Assembly (NCBI GenBank): GCA_963733145.1
Contig: CAVTCJ010000011.1
Location: 1-64,000 of the forward strand
Direction of reading: 5' to 3'
DNA: 64,000 nt
DNA from: JAHIKV01 sp963733145
GTDB lineage: Bacteria; Planctomycetota; Planctomycetia; Pirellulales; Thermoguttaceae
Every line of letters begins with the position of its first letter. The stretch's first letter is position 1. Below are positions 28,683 to 38,125 of this stretch, in pieces. Position numbers and translations under genes: made by a program. Below the pieces are notes generated by a model that had not been told where the DNA came from, searched no databases, and saw only the letters and a program-made list of their open reading frames with translations.

Positions 28683-29025
28683 TTACTGGCCCATCAGGAT
28701 GCGAACCGTCGCGTCGGCGTCGGCCGCGGCCTGGATCGTTTTGCCGATCAGCTTGTTGGCCCCGCTCTCGTCGTCCGCCTTGGCCTGCTTGTCGGCCGCG
28801 TCCCAGTAGGCTTTGACCCCGGCGGCGAGCCCGGTATCGGCCCCGGTCGCCTTGGGAAAATCGAACACGCCGCTGACGGACAACGAGCCGGGCGTGTTGG
28901 CGGCGATGGGCTGCTTGGCCACGCCGATCAGGTCCGTCTGGACCACCACGTCCCCGGCAGCCACCGCCGAAGAGGGCGTATAGTCGATTGCGCTGCCCTT
29001 CACACACGAATGCTACAAGTGCCAT
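28683..29025 (-). CDS. DUF2190-family capsid decoration protein, one frame break
   Basis: A protein of about 114 residues starting MALVAFV. After a single-base frame change near 29002 it reads KGSAIDYTPSSAVAAGDVVV and PIAANTPGSLSVSGVFDFPK, the characteristic DUF2190 sequence. These small trimeric beta proteins cement the capsid surface. The gene lies directly after the capsid gene, as expected. The C-terminus (KLIGKTIQAAADADATVRIL) matches the end of the family. Confidence 0.8.
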
Positions 29026-29058
29026 GATTATTTCTCCTTTGGAATTGAATGTTCAGAC

Positions 29059-31197
29059 TTACGCCTCGCCCTTCACTTTCACCCCGCCGCGGGCGTCTTG
29101 CAGGGCGACGCCGAAATCATGGTAGCCGCGCATCTGGATGCCCAGCACCGAGAAGTCGGCCTCGGCCGTCTCGATCGTGGGCGACTCCTGGCCGTTGAGG
29201 AACGCCACCTCGATCACCGGCAGGTCGTTCGGATCGGCCAGCAGATACCAGGCCTTGGCCGAATAGCCCGTGTAATGGCTGTTGGCGAGGTAGCGGCTCA
29301 CCTCCGCACGGAACTTGCCCTGGTGCGGGTTGGCGATCGGGTACTTCGTGCTGGCCGTGGTGTCGCGGATTTCCAGCGACTTGAACAACTGCGTGCCCAT
29401 CGCGCTCAAAGCGGTCGGCACCAACAGAATGGCAGGCATGATGCCCACCGGCTTGCCGTCCGAGTCGGTCTGGTCCATGAAGGCCACTTCGGCGGCCGTC
29501 AGTCCGTCGATTCCCAGGACCGTAGCCGCTCCGGTAATGTAGTTATTGTTGCCGGCAGTGAAGAACGAGGAGTTTTTCAGGAACGTCTCCCAGAAGACGT
29601 CGTTGATCTCCAGGCCCGAGCCGCGGCCCAGCTTGCGGGGCACGGTGGTGATCGCCCCCAGGTCGTCGTTGATCACGTCGCGGCGGTCGATCGAGAGCAT
29701 CAAGCCGTAGGTGTCGGCCTTGTTGGTGTAGGTCTCGTTGCCCAGCGTTCCATGCTTCAGTTCCCCGCCGGGCTGCACCTTCTCGTACTGGTCCTTGCCG
29801 ATCAGCCGGTAGCTGGTGACCGTCTTGAAGTCGGAGACGTTCCGCACCGCGCAGATGTTCCGCCAGGTCCGCTCGACGGAGAAGAACCCGTCCAGGAGGA
29901 ACTTGTTGGCCACGTTGCTGAGGATGCCGCCGATGTCGACGGTCGAGAAACCGGCCTCCAACTCCGGATGGAAGGCGAACCGCAGCACGTTCCGCGGCTC
30001 GCGGAAGTTGCGGCCCGTGTAGCCGTTGGCCCAGGCCGCCTCCAGGAGCAACTCCTGCAGGGTGATTCCGCCGCGGAACCGCTTCTCGGCCGCCTCCAGG
30101 GTCGGCTCGTCGAAGAGGTTTTCCACCCCGTCGAGCTTGGCGGTAACCATGCAGGCCGCTTCCAGCAGGCTGCCGTTGACAGTATTACTGTCGTGGGCGT
30201 GGATTGCTGGCGCCTTGGGCGCGCCTTCCCGTAACACAGCCAGTTCCGTGCGGACGGCGTCCCAGCCGTCGCGGATGGCCTCGGCCTCGATGGCGGGGAA
30301 TTTTCCGTCGCACACCTTGCGGACGGCCGCGATGCGGTTGGTCTCGGCCAGGGCCGCCGCGCGAATCTCGGCGGTGGTCTTGTCGGACTGGTTGTAGTTT
30401 TCCTGCACGACGGCCGCGGCCTGGACCGTCGCTTGAACGGGCTCGGCGGCTTGGGCGGAAAGGTTCTCGGATTGGCTGTTGTTATTCTCATCCATTGTCG
30501 AAATCTCCTCAGTAAAATCGGGTGCCCCGGCCGCCACGCTCGCGCTGGTCCGGCCGTCGGCCCCCAGGTCCACAAAACTGATCTCACCCAAGGTCGCCCG
30601 CCGAATGACGTTCAGCGGCCCGGAAAACTCCCGGCCGTTGACCATCACCCGCTGGTTTTCCTTGACGAACTCATACTCCTCGACGCCGGCCCCAAGCGAC
30701 GCTTGCCAGGGAAACCCGTTGCGGGCCGAGGCAACCACTTCCTTCGCCGCCACCGTGTCGCGCGAAACGACGCCGGCCGCCACCAGTTGGCCGTCCTCGA
30801 TCCGAATCGCATCGGTGTGCCCCACGCCGCTCTGCATGTCGTGGCCGAAGCGGATCGGCCGGCTCTGCGAAGGGATCGACAAACCGGCCAAATCCACAAC
30901 CACCGGCCACCGCCATCCGCCCACGCGCATCGGAGAGCCCGTGTAGGCAACCATCGAAAACCGGGGCAGACGCGGTTTGCCGTCCGTGGCGGTCTCGCCA
31001 TCGGCCGCCTCGATCACCAGCGACCCCGGTTCGCAAAACAGGCTCAGGGCCTCCGTTCCCTGGAACCTGGCTTGATCTTCGCAGACCGCCCGGCGCTGGG
31101 CGGCGTCGGGAAACTCCTTGACCATCGTGCGGTTTGACATGCACCGCTCGATGAACTGCGGCTGGGTCTCCCCCTTCTTACGCTTCGGCAGCGGCAT
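29059..31197 (-). CDS. Prohead protease fused to major capsid protein
   Basis: A 712-residue intact ORF. The first part has a phage-type preamble (QPQFIERCMSNRTMVKEFPD), then a protease-like region (IRFGHDMQSGVGHTDAIR, GFPWQASLGAGVEEYEFV, LGEISFVDLGADGR). After an acidic, Gln-rich linker (ENNNSQSENLSAQAAEPVQ) the second half resembles the Mu gpT-type capsid (DDLGAITTVPRKLGRGSGLE, VFWETFLKNSSFF, ILLVPTALSAMGTQLF). The protease would cleave itself and the linker during maturation. The overlap with the portal stop is 20 bases. Two separate genes are the more usual arrangement. Confidence 0.8.
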   Translation of the reverse strand: MPLPKRKKGETQPQFIERCMSNRTMVKEFPDAAQRRAVCEDQARFQGTEALSLFCEPGSLVIEAADGETATDGKPRLPRFSMVAYTGSPMRVGGWRWPVVVDLAGLSIPSQSRPIRFGHDMQSGVGHTDAIRIEDGQLVAAGVVSRDTVAAKEVVASARNGFPWQASLGAGVEEYEFVKENQRVMVNGREFSGPLNVIRRATLGEISFVDLGADGRTSASVAAGAPDFTEEISTMDENNNSQSENLSAQAAEPVQATVQAAAVVQENYNQSDKTTAEIRAAALAETNRIAAVRKVCDGKFPAIEAEAIRDGWDAVRTELAVLREGAPKAPAIHAHDSNTVNGSLLEAACMVTAKLDGVENLFDEPTLEAAEKRFRGGITLQELLLEAAWANGYTGRNFREPRNVLRFAFHPELEAGFSTVDIGGILSNVANKFLLDGFFSVERTWRNICAVRNVSDFKTVTSYRLIGKDQYEKVQPGGELKHGTLGNETYTNKADTYGLMLSIDRRDVINDDLGAITTVPRKLGRGSGLEINDVFWETFLKNSSFFTAGNNNYITGAATVLGIDGLTAAEVAFMDQTDSDGKPVGIMPAILLVPTALSAMGTQLFKSLEIRDTTASTKYPIANPHQGKFRAEVSRYLANSHYTGYSAKAWYLLADPNDLPVIEVAFLNGQESPTIETAEADFSVLGIQMRGYHDFGVALQDARGGVKVKGEA

Positions 31198-32692
31198 CTT
31201 CGGTCTCCTCGTCGTTTGTGGTTTCGTCGTCGGGGGCCGGATCGCCCGGCGACGGCTGGGTCAGTCCGAGTTTTCCCATCAAGGCGACCTCCTTGGCCCG
31301 CTGGCGCAGTTCGCTCTCCCAGTCCCGCCCTTGTCGGGCGTATTCGTAGGCCAAAGTGGTCGTATGATTCTGCAACCGCGTGGATTGGGCGTTGGCCTCT
31401 TTCGCCGGATCGACGTGTTCCTGGCCGTCCCAGAACCATTGGTGAGTCAGGTCGCGGAAGGCGGTGGTGCGCATCCACAGCGGCAAGAGTTCGGAGATCA
31501 GAATCGCCTCGTCCAGCCAGGCCCGCAGCACGCGATCGAGAACGCTCAGGCCCAGTTGGGATTGGTCGACGCGGATCGACTTGTAGTAGGTCTGGTGATC
31601 GAGCCGGCCGGAGGCGTAGTTGTAGCCCGAGCTATTTCCATAGGCCACATTGAAAGGCATATTGAGACAGCGGCAGATTTCGTTGAGGATTTCCTTGGTG
31701 AACTCGGAGAAACCCGTCGGGGGCTGTTCTGCGTGGACCTGGGACAGCTTCCAGCCGCCCGGCAACACCGTGGCCATCCGCCGCTCCAACTCCACGAGGT
31801 CCATCGGCTCGACCGGATCGGCCTCGCCGTTGGCCGGGGCGTCCGTGTACAGCACGGCCGCGAAATCGGCCGCCGTTTCCGCCGCGGCCACGACCGCCAG
31901 AATGTAGCGTCGCAGTTGGGCGAACAGCGGCAGTGCCGGCGTGATCTCGGGAATGCCCCGGCTCTGCCCCGGCCGATCCGCCCGGAAATAGTGGACCATC
32001 GAAGCCGCCGGCACGCGGTCATAGTCCAGCGTGAATCCGGCAATCGTGTCGCCTGGATGGTTTTTGAGCACGTGGTACTCGGTCGGATTTCCGTAGGCGT
32101 CGAAGACGATTCCATCTATTGCATTCGCCCTGAACGGGAATTGGGTCAAGAACGGCGTGGCGACCTGATCGGCCTCCACCAGCCGCAAGTCCAGATTCAC
32201 AGGGGAGTCCACCTTCGGATTGGCCACCAGCATTGCAAACGCCTCGCCCGACTCGGCCCGGGCCATCCGCATGGTGCGGAGCTTTTCGGACAGGCTGATC
32301 GAATCGGCCCAGCGCATGAACTCCCGTTCGACCACCCGGTTGGCCTCGGCGTCGTCGGTCAGCATCTGCAAGCGGGGTCCGGTGCCGATGCAGTCGTTGG
32401 CCAGAGTCGAGATGATCCCCCGGGCGTAGCTGTTGTTGGCCACTTCGTACCGCGCCCGGCTGCGGAGCGTCTGCCGAACCTTCGGGTTGTTGGCCGCGTT
32501 GACCGAGAGCAGATCGGCGTTGGCCCAGTGGCGGCGATTCTCGTCGGTCGTGGCGGCGGCATCGTAGCGGCCCCGAACCCGCATCGGCACATGGACCATG
32601 CGGAGCGTGCGCCGCTGTTTGCTGTCGCTGCGGGTGTTTTTCAGCCAACCAAACACGTCTTGTTGCCTCTCAATCCGTTCCCGGCGGCACAA
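31178..32692 (-). CDS. Phage portal protein, lambda family
   Basis: A 504-residue intact ORF. It forms the dodecameric channel through which DNA enters the capsid. Lambda-type portal marks include NNSYARGIISTLANDCIGTG, FMRWADSISLSEKLRTMRMA and GFSEFTKEILNEICRCLNMP followed by FNVAYGNSSGYNYASGRLDH. The C-terminus is acidic (DDETTNDEETEDAAAEA). The start given is TTG 32692, which overlaps the previous small gene by 23 bases; a start a few codons inside is possible. It stands between the terminase group and the capsid fusion. Confidence 0.9.
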   Translation of the reverse strand: MCRRERIERQQDVFGWLKNTRSDSKQRRTLRMVHVPMRVRGRYDAAATTDENRRHWANADLLSVNAANNPKVRQTLRSRARYEVANNSYARGIISTLANDCIGTGPRLQMLTDDAEANRVVEREFMRWADSISLSEKLRTMRMARAESGEAFAMLVANPKVDSPVNLDLRLVEADQVATPFLTQFPFRANAIDGIVFDAYGNPTEYHVLKNHPGDTIAGFTLDYDRVPAASMVHYFRADRPGQSRGIPEITPALPLFAQLRRYILAVVAAAETAADFAAVLYTDAPANGEADPVEPMDLVELERRMATVLPGGWKLSQVHAEQPPTGFSEFTKEILNEICRCLNMPFNVAYGNSSGYNYASGRLDHQTYYKSIRVDQSQLGLSVLDRVLRAWLDEAILISELLPLWMRTTAFRDLTHQWFWDGQEHVDPAKEANAQSTRLQNHTTTLAYEYARQGRDWESELRQRAKEVALMGKLGLTQPSPGDPAPDDETTNDEETEDAAAEA

Positions 32693-32867
32693 GTTTCTTC
32701 AGTCCGATTCCCAGCCCCTTCCGCCGAGCCGCCTTCTTGCTCTCCAGATACCGATCGGCCGCGATCTGGTCGGGCAGACTGTGCTGCTCCATACTCCCCG
32801 CATCTCCCGAGGCTTTTGCAGGCCCCTGAGCGTTGTCGCGGATGGTGGTTTCGAGGTCGTCGGCCAT
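32670..32867 (-). CDS. Small phage protein before the portal (head-tail joining-like)
   Basis: A 65-residue protein starting MADDLETTIRDNAQGPAKAS and ending in a basic tail, GLGIGLKKLVPPGTD. I chose ATG 32867 since GGAAAATT precedes it and the frame upstream is not conserved-looking. A small protein in this slot, with LPDQIAADRYLESKKA in the middle, is frequent in phages with lambda-type portals and is often compared to gpW. That comparison is positional only. Confidence 0.6.
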   Translation of the reverse strand: MADDLETTIRDNAQGPAKASGDAGSMEQHSLPDQIAADRYLESKKAARRKGLGIGLKKLVPPGTD

Positions 32868-33020
32868 AATTTTCCTTGTGCGGGGAAAAAGGAATGGTGT
32901 ACCTGTTACATATTCCATCCGAGTGACGGTTGTCCGGTGTTTTTCACAGAGCAGACGTTTTTTCCGAAAATTGTTACAGATCTGTACTCAATACCCGAAG
33001 AGAGGTACTCAAATATTCTA

Positions 33021-33191
33021 TTACCCACCGACTTGCTCGTAAGTCTTCATCCTCCGGCCGCAGTATCGACACTCGCGGACCCGTAGAATCTTCTTGTTAC
33101 GCGGACGGGTGTAGACCACATAGAGGTGCCGGCAACCACACCGGGGGCACTCTATTCCTTGAGGTTCCGACTTTTTCTCATCCCCGGCCAT
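33021..33191 (-). CDS. Small zinc-ribbon phage protein
   Basis: A 56-residue protein. Two CxxC pairs are visible: IECPRCGCRHLYVVY and RECRYCGRRMKTYEQVG. This is a treble-clef-like zinc ribbon of the Ogr/Com/NrdR type. The ATG immediately follows the terminase stop, so the two are coupled. Proteins of this type regulate phage late transcription or translation. That role here is inferred. It lies on the minus strand between the terminase and portal groups. Confidence 0.75.
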   Translation of the reverse strand: MAGDEKKSEPQGIECPRCGCRHLYVVYTRPRNKKILRVRECRYCGRRMKTYEQVGG

Positions 33192-35462
33192 TTAGGGTTT
33201 CCTGTGTTGTAGCTCTGACAGTCTCAAGCGCGGACGGCGTGGGGCTGCCTTTGCGTCCGTGCCGGGCAATATGGCGCCCATAATCGACGCCGCCACGGCG
33301 CAGCCGACCAGGCAATCCAGCCAGTGGTTGTCTACGGCGGCAGGCCGCATCTTCCACTCGTCCACCGTGCGGCCGCGGCCTTCGGTCTTCACGCGGTACT
33401 CGGCCGTGAGGTGCTCGGCGAAAAGACGATGGAGAGTCGGCTTGTCGCCGAAGAGCGACAGGCAGCCGCGATCGCCCATCGCGACCGCCAGCCGGGCGTG
33501 GATGAACGACTTCCAGTAGTTGGTGTCGAAGACGACGTGGCGGACAGCCCGTTTGCCTTGGACGTTGGGAATCCGCCAGTTGAGGCCCACGCGATCGCCC
33601 AGCTTCCGCTTGTACTCGGAGAACGGGACGCTGGACGCCCCGACGAACCGACCGTGGCTGGGCAAGAGCACGGCCGAATGGGCGCTCTGCCGGCAGAACT
33701 GGTAGACCACGTCGGTGGACGATCCCCAGTTGGCGTCGATCAGGCAGCGTTCGATCCGCATGCCGGCTCCGTCGTCGCGATGCCATTCCCGGCCGAGGCA
33801 GCGGTTGGTCAGTTCCTCCAGGCCGGCGTAGATCGATCCTTCCAGACCGGCGCCTTTGGCGACCTGGGCCAGCGTCGGCTGGGCGTCGCGGAGCGTGAAG
33901 TAGGGCCGCTGCTGGTCGGGATGGGCCCCGTAGTCGATCACGTAGCCGGTGAAATCGTCCTCCCAAGCCGCCACCACGTAGAACAAGAGCGCCCCCTGCA
34001 CGTCGACGAACATCGTCAGGTGGTTGCAGCCGACCGGCACGTCCGCCGCGCTGGAGGCGGTTGGTCTTGGCGGCGACCTGGTCGGCCGACAGTTCGTCTT
34101 CCTGAGGCGTTTCCTCGGGCAACGGCTCGTTCTGGTACTCGGCCCAGAAGGCCCGTTCGTCCTGCAGCTTCAGGTTCATGGCGTGCTGGATGGCCGACAG
34201 TTCGTCGTGGTTGAATCGCTCGGGCCAGGCAATCGACGCTCCGACGTCCATCTCCTCGCGGTGTTGCCGGTAAAACTCGGTGGCGTCGGCTAGGCCCCGT
34301 TCGGCCCGCAGGCTCTCCGCTCGGATCTCGGCATACTTGGTCCACAGCGCTTCGTTGGTCGGGAACGAGTAGACCATCTTCGTCCGCTCCCCTTGCCACT
34401 GCGGATGCTTATCGCGGTCGAGGATCCGGTCGGCCATGTCCTCGGGACGGATGACCGTGCAGGGCATGATGCCGGCGATCTTCTTGCCCGGGCCGGCCAG
34501 GCCCAGTACGGCGCCGGCCAGGATGCTCTCCCGCGTGGCGCACTGCGAGAGGCTCCGGGCCGATTCGTCCGTCTGCGGATCGTCCAGCACGACCAGCGAC
34601 GGCCGCACTGAATGGCCGTCGGCCCGTTTGAACTTCATGCCGCGAATGCGGCCGGTGATGCCGGCGACCTTGATGATGGCGCCCGCTGCCTTGCTGTCGG
34701 GAATCGTCGGCAGCACGATCTCGCGGGCGGTCCAGCCGATGTGAGTGCGGTCTTCCTTGTAGAGCTGCCCGCTACAGCGGTTGGCGATCCCGTCGAGGCA
34801 CTGGATCGGATAGACCACCTCGGGAAAATCCTCCAACAGCAGGTCGTTGCCGTCCAGTTCCGTCTTGATCGATTCTAGCATGTCCATCGCGTGTCCCTCG
34901 TCGCTGCCGATCAGGCAGACGAAGTCGCGGTGGCCGTAGAGTACCGCCCAGATGCAGGCGCATTCACAGATTGACGTTTTTCCCGAGCCGCGAGGCATGG
35001 CCATCGCAAACAGCCCGCCGTGCTGCACGGCCTTTTCGATCTTGGCAATGACCTTCAGGTGGTCGGGCGACCAGGCCAGGTGAAACGTGAAGGGGAAGTA
35101 TGCCTCGCAGAAAAAGCGGAAATCGGTCTCCGCCCGCGCTTTGCGCTCGGGGTTGACCACGGTCGGCAGTTCACCGATGTCGCGCCCGGCCAGGGACAAC
35201 GCGGCGTTGCGTGCCCGGGCACGATCTTTCAGGGCTTCGTAAGGATCGCCCTCGCGGCCACTGGCCTGGGTTCGTGGCGGACCTGCACCAGCCAGGCCAC
35301 GTAGCGGAAGAGGTCGACGTGGCGATCGTCACCGATGCGGAATCCGGCCCGCGAGCGGTGGCGCAGCAACTGCCGTTCGCCGATCACCTCGCCCAACGGC
35401 GTGGAGTTCAGCAGGCGGACCAGTTCGGTCGGTCTGAGTTGTCTCGGATCAATCGCCACCAC
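33192..35462 (-). CDS. Terminase large subunit with N-terminal DNA-binding-like region
   Basis: A protein of about 755 residues. The start is GTG 35462, preceded by AAGGAG. The first 75 residues (RPTELVRLLNSTPLGEVIGE) look like a small helical DNA-binding module. The ATPase part has Walker A MAMPRGSGKTSI and Walker B SLVVLDDPQTDES. The C-terminal nuclease part holds FVDVQGALLFYVVAAWEDDF and ends RPRLRLSELQHRKP. It packages phage DNA. Frame changes near 35235 and 34050 split it into three frames. Confidence 0.85.
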
Positions 35463-35674
35463 TCATCTCCTTTACTAACCATGCAGCGTAGTGGACCAGG
35501 TTCAACGTTCGATCGGCGTTGGTTGGCGCGCCGTGGGCGACATCCGCCTGAATCATTTCCAGAGTTACTTGCCCAGGCGCTGGCGGCGGAAAGAACGCGG
35601 GCCGCGTCCTCCAACCGTAAGGCCTGGGGGTTCAGCCCGCTTGGTTGCCGTCCTTCAGCGTTACTCTCGGCCAT
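35449..35674 (-). CDS. Small phage protein before the terminase, one frame break
   Basis: A protein of about 75 residues beginning MAESNAEGRQPSGLNPQALR. It passes through LEDAARVLSA and, after a frame change near 35570, continues VTLEMIQADVAHGAPTNADR and finishes HYAAWLVKEMSGGD at 35449. The stop overlaps the terminase start. In planctomycete-type prophages a short helical protein of this kind precedes the terminase and may have small-terminase or accessory roles. This is recollection and inference. Confidence 0.55.
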
Positions 35675-35822
35675 GACGAATTCATCTCCACCAACGATTA
35701 CACGGTAATTACAGAATTATGCCGAATCCGGCGAGGATTCCCCTTGATGTTTTGGCGGAAACATGGCTTATATGTATGTGTACAAGCACCATTACACCAC
35801 GAACAACGCAAGGAGAACCAAG

Positions 35823-36176
35823 ATGACGACCAACCGCCAACGAGAAACGAGAAACCGGACGAAGGCCAACGCCACCGAGATCGGCGACGATTTGGTCATC
35901 GTGAGAACATCGCGCCGGCACGCCGCGGGGATTTGGGTCAAGGGGACCATCGCCCAACACCGATTCGACGCTCTCGTATTTCCCGAACACGCCGAATGTC
36001 CCGACTACGAATTGGAGGATAGCCGCATCTCGAAGCTCTGGCTGCAATCTTTGGCCGACCACCGAGTGGCCGCCAACTTCGATCGCGGTTGGGACATCCG
36101 CCCCACGACCAAGACCGCCCAGGCGATCGTGGATTTTCTGGCCGCCGGGCTGGCCGAACACGTCTACCACCAATAA
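35823..36176 (+). CDS. Conserved small protein of the plus-strand phage cassette
   Basis: A 117-residue protein starting MTTNRQRETRNRTKANATEI. The upstream frame opens at 35763, but the ATG at 35823 has AAGGAGAACCAAG before it. The core IWVKGTIAQHRFDALVFPEH and the C-terminal helix (AQAIVDFLAAGLAEHVYHQ) suggest a small globular protein. No function is known to me. It is the first gene of a plus-strand operon that runs against the surrounding phage genes. Confidence 0.6.
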   Translation: MTTNRQRETRNRTKANATEIGDDLVIVRTSRRHAAGIWVKGTIAQHRFDALVFPEHAECPDYELEDSRISKLWLQSLADHRVAANFDRGWDIRPTTKTAQAIVDFLAAGLAEHVYHQ

Positions 36177-36200
36177 CCCCTGATACCACGGAGCACTACC

Positions 36201-36398
36201 ATGAAAAAGCGACGCCTGAGTGAGAAGCAATTCGAGACGAAGCTGGCCCGCCTGCTGGAACGACGCCTCGACTCGGCCGGCGGCGGAGTGACCACGTTCC
36301 GCGAGGCCGGCGTGTTGACCAACAACCGCGGGTTGGTGGTCACGCTGCCAAACCACCAGGAGTTCCAATTGACGATCGTTGAAAGTTCGCGGTACTAA
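36201..36398 (+). CDS. Small hypothetical protein of the plus-strand cassette
   Basis: A 65-residue protein, MKKRRLSEKQFETKLARLLE at the start, then GGGVTTFREAGVLTNNRGLV. The N-terminal half is a charged helix and the C-terminal half looks like three beta strands. ATG 36201 lies 25 bases after the previous stop. No family recognised. Confidence 0.55.
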   Translation: MKKRRLSEKQFETKLARLLERRLDSAGGGVTTFREAGVLTNNRGLVVTLPNHQEFQLTIVESSRY

Positions 36399-36425
36399 CC
36401 CCTGTTTTTTCCAAGGAGAACTGAG

Positions 36426-36920
36426 ATGAAGAAGAGCGACATCAAAATCGGCGGCGTCTATACCGCCAAGGTGACCAACAAGTTGGTCCAGGTGCGGATC
36501 GATGCGGAGAACCGCCACGGCGGTTGGGACGCGACGAACCTCACCACCAACAAGAAGGTCCGAATCAAGAGCGCCCAGCGGTTGCGGGGCAAATCGGACG
36601 CTCCGAAACGGGCTGGACGCAAGGCCAAGGCCACGGACGCCGAGCCGACCAAACCGGCCAAGGCCAAGCGGGCCAAAGGCGAGAAGAAGCCCAAGCGGGT
36701 AAGCGGCCTGGACGCCGCCGCCCGGGTGCTCGAGGAGTCCGGCCAGCCGATGTCCGCCAAGGAGATGGTCGAGGCGGCCGAATCGAAGGGCTATTGGAAG
36801 TCGCCCGGCGGCAAGACGCCGCACGCCACGGTCTACAGCGCGATCATCCGTGAGATCGGCAAAAAGGGCGACGATGCCCGCTTCCGCAAGGCCGAGCGCG
36901 GCCGGTTTATCCACGCCTGA
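36426..36920 (+). CDS. HARE-HTH domain protein with basic linker
   Basis: A 164-residue protein. The N-terminal part (residues 1-60, GGVYTAKVTNKLVQVRID) is a small beta domain. A Lys/Ala/Pro-rich linker resembling histone H1 tails follows. The C-terminal part (about residues 95-160) is a HARE-HTH winged helix: SGLDAAARVLEESGQPMSAK, MVEAAESKGYWKSPGGKTPH, DARFRKAERGRFIHA. HARE-HTH domains occur in RNA polymerase delta, ASXL proteins and restriction systems. A paralogue lies at 57014-57352. A GAGAACTGAG sequence precedes the ATG. Confidence 0.8.
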   Translation: MKKSDIKIGGVYTAKVTNKLVQVRIDAENRHGGWDATNLTTNKKVRIKSAQRLRGKSDAPKRAGRKAKATDAEPTKPAKAKRAKGEKKPKRVSGLDAAARVLEESGQPMSAKEMVEAAESKGYWKSPGGKTPHATVYSAIIREIGKKGDDARFRKAERGRFIHA

Positions 36921-36944
36921 CGCGCTCGGTTTCCCCTCCCTACC

Positions 36945-36968
36945 AACCCCGGGTTGCCGCCCGGGGTT
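36945..36968 (+). terminator. Hairpin after the HARE-HTH gene
   Basis: AACCCCGGG (36945-36953) and CCCGGGGTT (36960-36968) form a perfect nine-base stem with a short loop, followed by a CTCTT stretch rather than a strong T-run. It sits 25 bases after the HARE-HTH stop, so a terminator or attenuator is plausible. The following 200 bases up to the amidoligase may hold its own promoter. Confidence 0.5.
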
Positions 36969-37175
36969 CTCTTCGGCCACTGCTGGCCTACTGGGCTTCC
37001 GCGGGCATCTCGCCCCATCATAAAAGCCGCCCTTTCTGACATAAAGAACGAGCCGTAAGTCCCAACAGTGTATAGCTTTAGAACTTCTGGAATTAGCTGG
37101 ACAAATTGTCGCGGATGAGCGACAGTTACCACTGTTACGAGGGGAATGATAACCACCTATACAAGGGAACAAACG

Positions 37176-38027
37176 ATGAACGCAAACGAACTTACCTTCG
37201 GAATCGAGATCGAGACGATCGCCCCCGACAGCGCCGTCCGCCACGACGGCCTGCGGATCGGACCATACAGACGCGGCATCCAGGTGCCGTACCTGCCGGA
37301 AGGTTGGAAGGCCGAGGCCGACGGCTCGATCAACAACGGCCACGGCGGACACAAATGCGAGATCGTAAGCCCGATCCTTCGCGGCGAAGACGGCATCGCC
37401 CAGGCGGCCGAGGTCCTCCGCACGCTGGAGGCCAAAGGCCACCGAGTCAACGCCAGCTGCGGAACGCACGTACATGTGTCTTGGCGACGGGATTTGCCGA
37501 GCGAGGCACTGGCCCGGCTGGTGACGATCGTCGCCTACGTCGAGAAGGGCCTCTACGCGATCACCGGATCGAAGAGCCGCGAACGCGGAACGTTCTGCGG
37601 CGGCGTCCGCAAATACGGGAACGGCAAAGATGCCAAGCCGAACCTCGACCGCAACCGCTACCACGCCTTGAACCTCACGAACCTCGCCCGCGGGACGAAG
37701 GACACGGTCGAGTTCCGCGTCTTCTCCGGCTCGCTCAACCCGGTGAAGGTGGTCGGTTGGATTCAGGTCTGCCTGGGCCTGGTCGAGCGGGCGATCAACG
37801 GGAAGCGGATGCCGACCTGGAGCCCCAAGCCGCTGAGCGGGGGCTGGAAGAAGGCCGGCCCCGGCCAGAGCGAGGCCGAGCGCCTGATCGGGTATCTGGC
37901 CTGGGGCAAAGGCTACGCCCGCATTCACGGCGGCAAACAGTACGGATGGGTCTCGGACGCCATCCCGCAAGACGAGATCAAGGCCGAGTTCCGCCGCCTG
38001 GCCAAAAAGTACGATTCGCAACCCTGA
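37176..38027 (+). CDS. Amidoligase-family enzyme (COOH-NH2 ligase superfamily)
   Basis: A 283-residue protein. Family motifs: FGIEIETIAP at residues 8-17, CEIVSPILRGEDG, NASCGTHVHVSWRR and DTVEFRVFSGSLNPVKVVGW. This is the glutamine-synthetase/GCS-like fold that joins a carboxylate to an amine using ATP. Substrate unknown. I start at MNANELTF (37176); the frame opens ten codons earlier with no better start signal. Described amidoligase operons often pair the enzyme with a class II glutamine amidotransferase, and one lies two genes downstream. The N- and C-terminal metal-binding pattern is complete. Confidence 0.85.
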   Translation: MNANELTFGIEIETIAPDSAVRHDGLRIGPYRRGIQVPYLPEGWKAEADGSINNGHGGHKCEIVSPILRGEDGIAQAAEVLRTLEAKGHRVNASCGTHVHVSWRRDLPSEALARLVTIVAYVEKGLYAITGSKSRERGTFCGGVRKYGNGKDAKPNLDRNRYHALNLTNLARGTKDTVEFRVFSGSLNPVKVVGWIQVCLGLVERAINGKRMPTWSPKPLSGGWKKAGPGQSEAERLIGYLAWGKGYARIHGGKQYGWVSDAIPQDEIKAEFRRLAKKYDSQP

Positions 38028-38125
38028 ACCCGCTGACGAGGCCAGGGCGCCTGGCCGAAATGCTTGCCCAACCGCAGGCATCCGGGCGCATACCACACCA
38101 ACTCCAGATGTGAGGAGAAACATAC

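Noticed and set aside
35709..38123. An 804-codon minus-strand open frame
   Set aside because: It runs antisense to several real plus-strand genes with RBSs and family motifs (HARE-HTH, amidoligase). The translation has no domains and its composition fits a GC-rich shadow frame.
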